Origin: Alloyangia mangrovi
GTDB lineage: Bacteria > Pseudomonadota > Alphaproteobacteria > Rhodobacterales > Rhodobacteraceae
NCBI RefSeq assembly: GCF_002300555.2
Contig: NZ_NTHN02000009.1
Coordinates: forward strand, 1-64,000
DNA length: 64,000 bases
Direction of reading: 5' to 3'
This document shows positions 27,098 through 36,122 of the stretch, piece by piece. The notes beneath the pieces were generated by a model. That model searched no databases, was not told the origin of the DNA, and worked only from the letters and a program-made list of their open reading frames with translations. The first letter of the stretch is position 1. Each line of letters begins with the position of its first letter. The translations under genes and the position numbers were made by a program.

Positions 27098-28710
27098 CCG
27101 GTCCGGCTGATCTCACCGCCGACATCGTCATCGTCGGCTCGGGCATGGGCGGCGCGCATCTGTCACGCAGCCTCGCCGAGGCCGGGCGCGACGTTCTGGT
27201 GCTCGAGGCCGGGGGCCGCAAGACCCGCGGCGAGTACCTTGCCGATTTCTACGAGAACCCGGTGAAGGGACCGCAGGCGCCCTATCCCAGCCAGGATTTC
27301 GCGCCGCATCCGACCGACACCGATTACGACAGCTTCTACGACCAGGCCGGGCCCGCGCGTTTCGTCGGCGCCTACCTGCGCATCTACGGTGGCACCAGCT
27401 GGCATTGGACCGGCTTCGCCGACCGGCTGCGCCCCGAGGACTTCAAGACCGCCACACTCTACGGGCGCGGTGCCGACTGGCCGATCAACTATGACGAGTT
27501 GCTGCCCTACTACCGGCAGGCCGAGGCGCGCTGGGGCGTCGCCGGCGATCCGGCGCACACCTGGGGCGCACCGCGCGCGGCGGAGGATCCCTATCCGATG
27601 CCGCCGATCCCTGCCTCCTTCATGGACAAGCAGATACAGGCGCAGGCGCTCGGCGCCATGGGGCTGAACGCCGCGATTTTCAGCCATGCGCGCAACTCGG
27701 TGGTCCACGACGGCCGCCCGCCCTGCTGCGGCAACAACACCTGCGTGCCGATCTGCCCGATCGGGGCGAAATACGACGCCTCGGTCGACATGGACAAGGC
27801 TGTCGCCGCCGGTGCACGGATCGAGCTGCAGGCTCTGGTGACCCATGTCGCGGTGGGCGCCGATGGCAAGATCAGCGGGCTCACCATCCGCCGCCCCGAC
27901 GGCACCATGCAGAGCGTCTCCGCCAACACCTATGTGCTCGCCTGCCACGCCATCGAGACACCCCGGCTGTTGCTCAACTCGAAACAGGAGACCGCCCCCA
28001 ATGGCGTCGCCAACGGCAACGACCAGGTCGGGCGCTACCTGCTCTCGCAGTGGAATATCGACGTCTGGGGCGAGGTGCGCGATCCGGTCTTCCCCTATCG
28101 CGGACCACAGCAGACCTCGGGCATCACCGAGTACCGCGACGGAGCCTTCCGCAAGGACTACGCGCCCTTCGGCACCTCCTTCATGAACAACGGCTGGAGC
28201 GGCAACGCCGATGCCACCAAGCTCTCGAAGGAGCTGATCGCCAAGGGCCTGCGCGGCGCGGCGCTGGTCAAGGCGCTCGACAGCCGCATCGCGCGGCACG
28301 TGCGGCTCAATTCCTCGGCCGAGACGCTGGGCAGCCCCGACAACCGCATCACCCTGTCGGACCAGCTGGACAGTGCCGGGATCCCCAAGCCGCGCATCGC
28401 CTTCACCGTCGACGACTACACCAATGCCGGGATCAAGGTGGCGACCGAGGTCTCGCGCGAAGTGCTGACCCGCATGGGCGCACCCGAGGTGCAGACCGAC
28501 GATCCGTACCTCTCGAACGCGATCATCGGCGGCACCACCCGCATGGGCACCGACCCGGATCATTCCGTGGTCCGCCCCGACCTGCGCAGCCACCAGCACG
28601 ACAACCTCTACATCCTTGGAGCCAGCACCCACGTGAGCTGCCCGGTCAACGCCCCCTCGCTCACCATCGCCGCCATGGCGATCCGACTCGCCGGGCACCT
28701 CGGCGCATGA
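27094..28710 (+). CDS. GMC-family oxidoreductase, large FAD subunit
   Basis: GTG 27094 overlaps the small-subunit stop (GTGA) and follows GGAG; ATG 27082 is possible but less well placed. The 538-residue product starts with an FAD-binding Rossmann motif (DIVIVGSGMGGAHLSRSLAEAG). It has the cysteine-rich stretch CCGNNTCVPICPIGAKYDA and the GMC C-terminal catalytic part (GGTTRMGTDP, VSCPVNAPSLTIAAMAIRLA). It resembles sorbitol/fructose/alcohol dehydrogenase large subunits that pass electrons to cytochrome c. The substrate is probably a sugar or polyol, but is not determined. Confidence 0.92.
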   Translation: MTGPADLTADIVIVGSGMGGAHLSRSLAEAGRDVLVLEAGGRKTRGEYLADFYENPVKGPQAPYPSQDFAPHPTDTDYDSFYDQAGPARFVGAYLRIYGGTSWHWTGFADRLRPEDFKTATLYGRGADWPINYDELLPYYRQAEARWGVAGDPAHTWGAPRAAEDPYPMPPIPASFMDKQIQAQALGAMGLNAAIFSHARNSVVHDGRPPCCGNNTCVPICPIGAKYDASVDMDKAVAAGARIELQALVTHVAVGADGKISGLTIRRPDGTMQSVSANTYVLACHAIETPRLLLNSKQETAPNGVANGNDQVGRYLLSQWNIDVWGEVRDPVFPYRGPQQTSGITEYRDGAFRKDYAPFGTSFMNNGWSGNADATKLSKELIAKGLRGAALVKALDSRIARHVRLNSSAETLGSPDNRITLSDQLDSAGIPKPRIAFTVDDYTNAGIKVATEVSREVLTRMGAPEVQTDDPYLSNAIIGGTTRMGTDPDHSVVRPDLRSHQHDNLYILGASTHVSCPVNAPSLTIAAMAIRLAGHLGA

Positions 28711-30177
28711 ACGGTCTCGGTCTTCTCCTGCTGATCCCGCTGGTGCTGCTCGGCAACGGGCTGCGCTCGGTCATCGCGTCCACGGTGTTCGTCTCGGAGG
28801 GCAGTTTCGCCAGCTTCCTGTCGATCACCGTCGAGGCGACGGCGGCAATCATGGAGCTGCTCATGGGCGCGGTGCTGGTCTCGCTGCTGATGGCGCCCTG
28901 GTTGATGCGGCGCATCCCGGCACGGCGGCTTGCCGTGTGGATGTGCTTGCTGGCCGGGGGGGGCGGCGCTGGGGCTGGCGGCACTCTTCCGTTTTGCCCC
29001 GCCGGTGGACATGCGCGTGACGCTGGTGGTGCTGCTCTTCCCGATGGTCGGCTTCGCGCTCGCCACGCTGGCGCCGATCTCGCAGGCCTGGGCCGGGCTC
29101 GGCGGGCCGCGCTGGAACAAATTGCTGACCGGCGTCTGGTCCGTGGCCATGCCGCTCGCCTTCCTGGTCACTCCGCAGCTTGTCCGGGTCATCGCCCCGC
29201 GCCACGGGCTCGACACCTTCTTTGCCGGCTTCGCCGTGGTCGTGCTGCTGCTGATCGGTGCCATCCTGCTCCTGCGGACACGCGCGCCGGAGGCGGCCGG
29301 GGAAGCCGCCAGCGAGCAAGGCCCCGCGCTGATGTCGGGCCGGCTCATGCTGGCCGCGCTGCTGGCGCTGATCCTCTTCGAGGGGCTCACCTTCCTCACC
29401 TCGCTCGAGACCATCCGCTCGCCGCTCGTGCTGCCGCTCGCGAGCCTCTTCGCCGCCAGCCTCTGGTACCTGCAGCGGAGCTGGCGCGCCGAGCCGCGCA
29501 GCGCCGCGACCGACGCCGGCACCCGCCGCCGGATCGCCGGCCTATTCGCGGCGCTTTTCCTGCTGAACGTCGCGACCACGGGCTTCTTCGACACCGCTTA
29601 TCTCATTCGCCACGCCTGCTCGACCACTCTGATCGACGACCGCGCCACGCTGGCGGCCCTCGCGCAGGTGATCGCCGCGACCGGAACCGCCGCCGCCCTC
29701 GCCCGCTGGAACCTGCACGGCACACTCATCACCTGCGGCATCAGCATCGCCGCGCTGGGGCTGCTGTCCTATCTGGCCTACCCGGGCCTGCTGGTGCTGA
29801 ATTTCTACCCGATCCCCGATAATGCCATCTTTGTCGGCTCGCGCCTGTTCACCGGCTTCGGCAGCGGAATGGCGACCACCGCCACAATCTTCGCCGTGGG
29901 CCGGATCGCGGGCCCCAAGAGCGCCGCCCAGCTCTTTCTCGCCTTCGTGATCATCGTCGGCACCGAGATCGGCCTCGAGGGCTTCGAGCTGCTGAGCCAG
30001 CTCGTCACCCTCTCGGACCGAAGCACCCTGCCGCCCTATACGATGATCTTCGGGCTGCAGGCCGCGCTTGCCTTCGCCGCGATGCTCCCCCTGCTGCTGA
30101 CTTCCCGCGGCCCGGCCGCAATGGCCAGCGCCGGCATCGCCGGAGACCCCGAGCCCGCGAGGGGCGTGAGGAGCTGA
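28707..30177 (+). CDS. MFS-like transporter, frame broken at a G8 run
   Basis: ATG 28707 overlaps the GMC stop (ATGA). The first part (NGLGLLLLIPLVLLGNGLRS ... RRIPARRLAVWMCLLAG) and the second (LGLAALFRFAPPVDMRVTLV ... AALAFAAMLPLLLTSRGPAA) lie in different frames. They join at the eight-G run 28956-28963 by removing one base, giving 489 residues and about 12-14 hydrophobic helices. It is likely an inner-membrane carrier for the operon's substrate or product. Family assignment rests on helix number and shape rather than a sharp motif. Confidence 0.75.
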
Positions 30178-30196
30178 GCCGAAGGACCTGATTGCG

Positions 30197-31336
30197 CTAG
30201 GGCCGCCAGCGCGCGAGTGCCAATTGCCCTCCGACGGGCTCCGGCGGCGTGCGGACGCGGGCTGGGCTTTCGGAGAGACTGAACCCGGCGACCGGCACCG
30301 TGAGCCCGCGCCCGTCCGGCCCCCAGCCTTCGTGCCTGCCAAGAACGCCCCGCGCGGCGATCTGGGGATCCGCCATGGCCTCCTCCAGCCGCCTGACCCG
30401 CGCCGCGGGAATGCGCTCGGCCAGCAGGATCTCTTCCCATTCCGCCGCGGGACGGGTGGCGAAGATCTGCGCCAGAAGCGCCTTCTCCTCGGCATGGGCG
30501 GCCAGACGCGCGTTGTTCTCCTGCTGGATCCTCTCGGGACGCCCGAGCAGGCGCCACAGCCGCTCCTGCTGGGAAAGGTTCGAGGCGGCGATCATCAACG
30601 GTTCGTCGGCGGTGTCGTAGCAGCCCAGCGTGGCGAAGAAGAAATCATTGCCCTGCGCTTGCGGATGCGCCCCGTTCCAGAGGTAGCCCGTCAGCGGCGC
30701 GCTCATCAGCATCAGTGCCACGTCGAGCATCGACACATCGACGTGCTGGCCGCGTCCGGTTCGCGTCCGCTGCAGGAGCGCGGCGGTGATGGCAAAGGCG
30801 GCGGTGGTGCCGGTCGCATAGTCGATCACCGGCGCGCCGCATTTGAGCGGGCCGCTCGCCTCGGTGCCGGTCATCGCCATCATGCCGCAAAACGCCTGGA
30901 TGACGTTGTCGTACCCGGTCTGCTCGCGCCGCGGTCCGGTGGCGCCGAAGGCCGAGATCGAGCAGTAGACCAGCCCCGGGTTGCGCGCGAAAAGCGCCTC
31001 GTATCCAAGCCCCAGCGCCTCGAAGGCGCCGGGGCGGTAGTTTTCGACGAAGACATCGGCCCCGTCCACCAGAGCCAGCAGCGCCTCGCGCCCGTCCTCG
31101 GTCTTGAGATCGAGCGCCATGCAGCGCTTGTTCGACCCCTGCGCGAGAAAGGCGGTGCCCATCTCGGCATCGGTCAGCGCCGGGTCACTGCCCTGCATCC
31201 GGGCCTGGTCGGGATCGTTCGGATCCTCGATCTTGATGACATCCGCGCCCAGAACCCCGAGCTGGTAGGCCGCGAAAGGCCCCGCCAGCACATGAGTGGT
31301 GTCGATCACCCGCAGGCGTTCGAGCGCGCCGCCCAT
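30197..31336 (-). CDS. CaiB/BaiF-family (class III) CoA-transferase
   Basis: 379 residues. The N-terminus (LRVIDTTHVLAGPFAAYQLG, GADVIKIEDP) and the core (CSISAFGATGPRREQTGYDN, TGRGQHVDVSMLDVAL) are diagnostic of the family, which moves CoA between carboxylic acids. Its ATG overlaps the SDR stop by one base (TGATG). It is the last gene of a long operon that begins with a TRAP importer, so it probably activates the imported organic acid or a product of it as a CoA thioester. Confidence 0.95.
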   Translation of the reverse strand: MGGALERLRVIDTTHVLAGPFAAYQLGVLGADVIKIEDPNDPDQARMQGSDPALTDAEMGTAFLAQGSNKRCMALDLKTEDGREALLALVDGADVFVENYRPGAFEALGLGYEALFARNPGLVYCSISAFGATGPRREQTGYDNVIQAFCGMMAMTGTEASGPLKCGAPVIDYATGTTAAFAITAALLQRTRTGRGQHVDVSMLDVALMLMSAPLTGYLWNGAHPQAQGNDFFFATLGCYDTADEPLMIAASNLSQQERLWRLLGRPERIQQENNARLAAHAEEKALLAQIFATRPAAEWEEILLAERIPAARVRRLEEAMADPQIAARGVLGRHEGWGPDGRGLTVPVAGFSLSESPARVRTPPEPVGGQLALARWRP

Positions 31337-32136
31337 CAGTCGCAGCGCACCGACATGCCGCCGTCGACGACGATTTCGGTGCCGGTGATGAAGCGCGCCT
31401 CGTCGGAGGCGAGAAAGAGCGCGGCGTTCGCAGTGTCGCGCCCGTCGCCCATCCAGCCCATGGGGATGCGCGCCAGCCGCTGCGCCAGAAGTGCATCGAC
31501 GTCACCGCCAGCGCGCTGGCCCGCCAGCCGTGCTTCGACCATCGGCGTGTGCAACTGCCCCGGAACGACGGTGTTCACGCGCACGCCCCTGGCCGCGTAT
31601 TCCACCGCCGTGACCTTGCCGAACTGGATCACCGCAGCCTTCGACGAGGCGTAGGCGACTTGCGCCGCGCCGGTCCAGCGGGTGCCCGAGGTCGAGGAGG
31701 TGTTGATGATCGCGCCCGAACCCTGCGACTCCATTTGGGGCAGCACCGACTTGCAGGTCAGGAAGACGGACTTCAGGTTGAAGTCCATCTGCCGGTCCCA
31801 GTCTTCCTCGGAGAGCTGCGCCGCACCACCCTTGAACGAGCCGCCGACGTTGTTGACCAGGATGTCGACCTTGCCGAAGCGGGCGATACAGGCCGCCACC
31901 ATCGCCTCGACGCTGGCGCGGTCGGTCACGTCGCAGAGGTGGGGTTCCACCTCGCCGCCCGCGTCGCGGGTACGGGTCAGGGTCTCTTCCATCGTGTCGG
32001 CGCGCAGGTCGACGGCGAAGATTTTCGCGCCTTCCTCGGCGAAGCGGACGCAGGCGGCGCGACCATTGCCCCAGCCCGGACCGACGCAACCCGCGCCTGT
32101 GATGATGGCAACCTTGCCTTCGAGCCGTCCGGTCAT
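31336..32136 (-). CDS. Short-chain dehydrogenase/reductase
   Basis: 266 residues. Motifs are the NAD(P)-binding TGAGCVGPGWGNG, NNVGG, the active-site Ser region STSGTRWTG and YASSK (Y-x3-K). The start overlaps the stop of the LigI-like gene (ATGA). The spacing in the nucleotide-binding motif is longer than usual. Presumably it oxidises or reduces a hydroxy or keto intermediate in the TRAP-linked pathway. Confidence 0.93.
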   Translation of the reverse strand: MTGRLEGKVAIITGAGCVGPGWGNGRAACVRFAEEGAKIFAVDLRADTMEETLTRTRDAGGEVEPHLCDVTDRASVEAMVAACIARFGKVDILVNNVGGSFKGGAAQLSEEDWDRQMDFNLKSVFLTCKSVLPQMESQGSGAIINTSSTSGTRWTGAAQVAYASSKAAVIQFGKVTAVEYAARGVRVNTVVPGQLHTPMVEARLAGQRAGGDVDALLAQRLARIPMGWMGDGRDTANAALFLASDEARFITGTEIVVDGGMSVRCD

Positions 32137-33011
32137 GCGAGGTCTCCGAAATCGTAGAGTTTGGCGGGGTTGTCCACGAGCAGGCGCTGGAGCGCGTCCT
32201 GGGTCGGGGCGATAACCTTCAGCGTGTCGACCAGAATTCCGTCATCCGGCGGCGCGGCGCGGAAGTTGGGATGCGGCCAGTCCGTGCCCCAGATGGTGCG
32301 CTCGGGGTAGAGGTCCACCAGCTTGGCGGCAAAGGGCGTCGCATCGGCATAGGGCGGCTCCTCGACCGAGCAGCGCTCGGAGCCCGAGACCTTGAGCCAG
32401 ATGTGCTCTTTTTCGCCCAGCCGGATAAGCTCCTGGAACGCCGCCTGATCCATGCCGAGGCTGGCGTCGATCCGGCCCATGTGGTCGATCACCACCGGGC
32501 ACGGCAGCTCGGCCAGCACCGGGGCGAGTTCGGCGATCAGCTTCGCCTCCATGTGGATCAGCAGCTGCCAGCCGTGCTCCGCGAGCCGGGGGGCAAGCGC
32601 ACGCAGCTGGTCGTGGGTGGCGCCGGGCGCAAGATGCGACATGTAGTTGAAGCGCACGCCGCGGAAGCCCTGGGCGTGCAATTCGGTGATCTGCGCGTCC
32701 GGGATCTCGGGCGAGGCCAGCGCGATGCCGAGGTAGCGGCCCGGCCGCGCGGCGATTGCGTCGGCGACCACCGAGTTGTCGTGGCCGTGGCAGCCGGACT
32801 GGACGATCACGCAGCGGTCGATCCCCAGCATGTCGTGAAGCGCGAAAAGCTCTTCCTTGGGCGCGTCGCCGGGCTTGAAGCCGCTCTCGAGCGCGTAGGG
32901 GAAGCGGGAGGTCGGGCCAAAGACGTGCACGTGGCAGTCGGTGGCACCCTTGGGCAGGGACAGCGTGGGAGCGCTGCGGTCCGGGTTCCAGGTGATGGGG
33001 GCGTCGTTCAT
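32133..33011 (-). CDS. Amidohydrolase family, LigI (2-pyrone-4,6-dicarboxylate hydrolase)-like
   Basis: 292 residues. The N-terminal ATDCHVHVFGP holds the His-x-His motif of amidohydrolase_2 proteins; later conserved stretches are WQLLIHMEAKLI, PVVIDHMGRID, HIWLKVSGSERC and TIWGTDWPHPN. LigI-like enzymes hydrolyse 2-pyrone-4,6-dicarboxylate to 4-oxalomesaconate in protocatechuate 4,5-cleavage, usually without a tight metal. No other lig genes are present here, so it may act on another lactone. Start and stop overlap both neighbours by ATGA. Confidence 0.9.
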   Translation of the reverse strand: MNDAPITWNPDRSAPTLSLPKGATDCHVHVFGPTSRFPYALESGFKPGDAPKEELFALHDMLGIDRCVIVQSGCHGHDNSVVADAIAARPGRYLGIALASPEIPDAQITELHAQGFRGVRFNYMSHLAPGATHDQLRALAPRLAEHGWQLLIHMEAKLIAELAPVLAELPCPVVIDHMGRIDASLGMDQAAFQELIRLGEKEHIWLKVSGSERCSVEEPPYADATPFAAKLVDLYPERTIWGTDWPHPNFRAAPPDDGILVDTLKVIAPTQDALQRLLVDNPAKLYDFGDLA

Positions 33012-33571
33012 GTCAGCTCCTTCGGCGCGTCCTGCGGAGGGGAGATGCGGAACACGTTGAGCGTGGCGGAGATCAGCGTGTAGTAGCCGATGACCCCGAC
33101 CAGATCGACGAGCCGCTGGGTGCCGAGCACCGACACCGCCTCGGCGTAGAGCGCATCGGGCACGGCGTTGGTGGTCAGCACCGAGACGGCAACGCGGTGG
33201 GTCACCCGCTCTTCGGCATCGGCGTAGGGCGGCTCGGCGCCGGTGCGCAGGGCTTCGACCAGTTCCGGCGAGAGGCCGGCCTTCAGCGCCGGCGGCTTAT
33301 GCGCGAACCATTCGTATTCGGCGCTCCAGTGGCGGGCCATGGTCAGGATCGCCAGCTCGCTCAGCCGCGGCTCGAGGGAGCTGTCATAGCGGCAGTAGCG
33401 GCCGAGTTCCTGCGCCTTGGCAGCAAGTTCCGGGCGGTGCAGCCAGACGGCCAGCGGACCGCGCACCCCGCCGCGCGGGCCCGAGGCGATGGCCTCGTGG
33501 ATCTCGCGCTGGCGGTCGTTGTAGGTCTCGGGGTCCGGCGCGGCGAGGCGCTGCTTGGGCCAGTCGGTCAT
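33008..33571 (-). CDS. Carboxymuconolactone decarboxylase-family protein
   Basis: 187 residues. The AhpD-like fold is recognisable from LSELAILTMARHWSAEYEWF and the following HKPPALKAGLSPELVEAL; the redox CxxC of true AhpD is absent. Such proteins are decarboxylases or of unknown role in aromatic and lactone pathways. It lies between the GST and LigI-like genes, with ATGA overlaps on both sides. Confidence 0.9.
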   Translation of the reverse strand: MTDWPKQRLAAPDPETYNDRQREIHEAIASGPRGGVRGPLAVWLHRPELAAKAQELGRYCRYDSSLEPRLSELAILTMARHWSAEYEWFAHKPPALKAGLSPELVEALRTGAEPPYADAEERVTHRVAVSVLTTNAVPDALYAEAVSVLGTQRLVDLVGVIGYYTLISATLNVFRISPPQDAPKELT

Positions 33572-34224
33572 TTCGGGGCCTCCGTGGCCGTGAAGGCGGG
33601 TTCGGCGGCGGCGAAGCGCTCGAGCCAGGTCACGAGATCCGGCCACCGGTCGCGCCAGGTAACGGGCGCGCGCCAGTCGAGGTAGCCAAGCGCGCAGGCC
33701 AGCGAAATACCCGCCGCATCGGTGCGGGTCGGATCCGGCGGCAGGGCCGCGAGCGCCGTGAGGCCCCGCTCGACCTTGCCGCGCTGGTGCGCCAGCCACT
33801 CCTCCGAGATCTTCTCGGCGCTGCGGAAGCGCCCCTCGTAGACCATGAGCAGTGCGGCATCGGTCACCCCGTCGGCGAGGCAGGACTGCGTCAGGCAGTG
33901 AAAGCGTTCGCGACCTTCGCGCGGGATAATGCCCTGCCCCTCGGCGAGGCTGTCGAGGAATTCGAGGATCACCCGGCTGTCGTAGAGCGTCTCGCCGTCG
34001 GTCATCAGGCAGGGCATCTTGCCGAGCGGGTTCTGCAGGCGCAGATCGTCCGCAGGGTCGCGGGTGTCGGCGGCGATCAGTTCGATCCGGTCCGAGAGGC
34101 CCAGCACCTGCGCCGCCATGCGCACCTTGCGCCCGTAGGGGGAGGTCAGCGTCGTGCGCAGGATGGCGCGGCCGCTGTCCCCCGCGCCACGAAGCGCGAG
34201 GGGTTTGTCGAGGGTCATGCTCAT
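33568..34224 (-). CDS. Glutathione S-transferase-family protein
   Basis: 218 residues from ATG 34224, which overlaps the DctM stop (ATGA). The N-terminal thioredoxin-like domain has SPYGRKVRMAAQVLGL with the likely active-site Ser, then QNPLGKMPCL and LYDSRVILEFLD for glutathione binding. A helical C-terminal domain follows. In catabolic operons such enzymes isomerise or open ring-cleavage products (maleylacetoacetate-isomerase-like). The specific reaction is unknown. Confidence 0.92.
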   Translation of the reverse strand: MSMTLDKPLALRGAGDSGRAILRTTLTSPYGRKVRMAAQVLGLSDRIELIAADTRDPADDLRLQNPLGKMPCLMTDGETLYDSRVILEFLDSLAEGQGIIPREGRERFHCLTQSCLADGVTDAALLMVYEGRFRSAEKISEEWLAHQRGKVERGLTALAALPPDPTRTDAAGISLACALGYLDWRAPVTWRDRWPDLVTWLERFAAAEPAFTATEAPK

Positions 34225-35531
34225 AGCATCGTCTCCGGCAGGAAGAGGGCGATCTGCGGGACAAGGCACAGCAGGATCAGCATCGCGAAGCCCGCCAGCA
34301 CGAAGGGCAGCAGCCCCTTGAACACCTGTTCCAGCGAAACCCGCCCGTTCGAGGCCGATTGCACCACGAAGCAGTTGATCCCCACCGGCGGAGTCACCGC
34401 GCCGATCTCGACCAGCAGCACCACGAAGATGCCGAACCAGATCGGATCGAAGCCGAGGTTCATCATCACCGGGTGGGTGATTGGCAGGGTGATGGCCAGC
34501 AGCGCAGGTGCGTCCATCATCATGCCGAGCGCGAGATAGATCAGCGAGACCAGCAGCACGATCACCCAGCGGTTCACGTCGAGCCCGGTCAGGTAACCGC
34601 CTACCGCGTTCGCCACACCCGAGAGGGCCAGGAACTTCGAGAAGACCAGCGCGCAGATCAGGATGCCGAAGATCATCGCCGTGGTCTGGATGGTCTCGAG
34701 CAGGGTCTTGCGCAGCTCGACGCCCTTGAAGCCACGGTGGCGGACGATCGCCATCAGGAAGGTGGCAAAGGCACCGATGCCGCCCGCCTCGGTCGGGGTG
34801 AAGATGCCGACGTAGAGACCCACGACGATGAGCAGGATGATCAGCACCAGCGGCCCGGCCAGCTTCAGCGAGGCGATCTTCTCGCGCAGGGTGAAGCTGT
34901 AGTTTTCCTGCGGTGCCAGCGCCGGGTTGCGCAGCACGGTCAGCCAGATGGCAAGGCAGAGCACCAACGCGAAGACTATGCCGGGGATGAAGCCCGCGAT
35001 CAGCAGCGCGCCGATCGAACTGTCGGTGAGGATGCCGTAGACCACCACCAGCGCCGAGGGCGGGATCATCACCGCCAATGTACCGGCGATGGCGATCGAA
35101 GCCGAGGCGAGGCTCTTGTCGTAGCCCCGGTCGAGCATCTGCGGCAGCGCCAGCTTGGTGAAGACGGTCGCCGTGCCCACCGAGGAGCCCGAAGCCGCGC
35201 CGAAGGCCGCCGCGCCGAGCGTGGTCGAGATCGCGAGGCCCCCGCGCAGGTTGCCGAGCCACTTGGTGGTGGCCTCGAAGAGGTCCTCGCCGAGGCCCGC
35301 GCGCATGGCGAAGAAGCCCATGAGCAGGAACAGCGGGATGACCGAGAAATGGAAGCTGTGGGTGGTGTCGAAGAAGACGGTGCCAAGGATCGCCGTCGCG
35401 GCCTTGAAGCCGACGAGCGAGGCAAGGCCGAAGGCGCCCACGAGGCCCAGCACCACCATCACGTTGATGCCCAGCAGGATGCCGCCGAACAGCGCGGCCA
35501 CGCCAATCCCGCCAATCAGGAGCGAGCTCAT
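34221..35531 (-). CDS. TRAP transporter large permease (DctM)
   Basis: 436 residues with about 12 hydrophobic helices. DctM hallmarks are GAASGSSVGTATVFTKLALP, IAGTLAVMIPPSALVVVYGI, and a C-terminal part with ALLAITLPITHPVMMNLGFD and EIGAVTPPVGINCFV. It uses a sodium or proton gradient to import the ligand brought by the DctP protein, with DctQ as partner. It overlaps DctQ upstream and the GST gene downstream by four bases each. Confidence 0.97.
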   Translation of the reverse strand: MSSLLIGGIGVAALFGGILLGINVMVVLGLVGAFGLASLVGFKAATAILGTVFFDTTHSFHFSVIPLFLLMGFFAMRAGLGEDLFEATTKWLGNLRGGLAISTTLGAAAFGAASGSSVGTATVFTKLALPQMLDRGYDKSLASASIAIAGTLAVMIPPSALVVVYGILTDSSIGALLIAGFIPGIVFALVLCLAIWLTVLRNPALAPQENYSFTLREKIASLKLAGPLVLIILLIVVGLYVGIFTPTEAGGIGAFATFLMAIVRHRGFKGVELRKTLLETIQTTAMIFGILICALVFSKFLALSGVANAVGGYLTGLDVNRWVIVLLVSLIYLALGMMMDAPALLAITLPITHPVMMNLGFDPIWFGIFVVLLVEIGAVTPPVGINCFVVQSASNGRVSLEQVFKGLLPFVLAGFAMLILLCLVPQIALFLPETML

Positions 35532-36052
35532 TCCATCACCTCATCAGAGTCGTCGTCGAGAGTTCCGCCGAGCGCCACCCAGATCCCGTCGAGCAGGTAC
35601 TGGATCGCCAGCAGCGCGAGGCCGAAGCAGATCGCGAATTTGATCGGCCAGATCGGGAAACGGATCGCGCCGCGTTCGAGCTCGCCGATGGCGAAGCTCT
35701 TGGCCGCCATCACCCAGCCCGCATAGGCGGCCCAGGCAAAGAGCACGCAGCCCGCCAGCATCGCCAGCACCTTGGCGGCGCGCGCGAGGCCCACCGGCAG
35801 GCGCTGGGTCAGCAGCACCACCTTGATGTGGCCGCCATGCATCTGGGTCATTGCCAGCGATAGGAAGATGATCAGCGGCAGCGCGCTTTCGGTCAGCTCC
35901 AGCGTGCCGGCAACCGGTTGGTTGAAGGCGTAGCGCATCACCACGTTGGCCACGACCAGCAGCATGACCGCGAAGATCAGCACACCGGCGACCGTGCCGC
36001 ATAGCGACAGGAATGCGCCGTAGCGACGGCGCAGGGTTTCTAGCGTTTGCAT
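35528..36052 (-). CDS. TRAP transporter small permease (DctQ)
   Basis: 174 residues with four hydrophobic helices and the DctQ signature between helices 2 and 3 (VVMRYAFNQPVAGTLELTES ... LSLAMTQMHGGHIKVVLLTQ). It is an inner-membrane partner of the DctM protein encoded immediately downstream (ATGA overlap), 70 bases after the binding-protein gene. The acidic C-terminal tail (DDDSDEVME) is cytoplasmic. Confidence 0.95.
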   Translation of the reverse strand: MQTLETLRRRYGAFLSLCGTVAGVLIFAVMLLVVANVVMRYAFNQPVAGTLELTESALPLIIFLSLAMTQMHGGHIKVVLLTQRLPVGLARAAKVLAMLAGCVLFAWAAYAGWVMAAKSFAIGELERGAIRFPIWPIKFAICFGLALLAIQYLLDGIWVALGGTLDDDSDEVME

Positions 36053-36122
36053 CTTTGGGACTCTCGCGAGGGGAAAGTCCCGCGCCGGGGATAGGCTTTG
36101 GCGCGGGACCGGTCACGTCCGG

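Noticed and set aside
28707-30177. Two separate transporter halves
   Set aside because: They join into one normal-length carrier when one base is removed from the G8 run.
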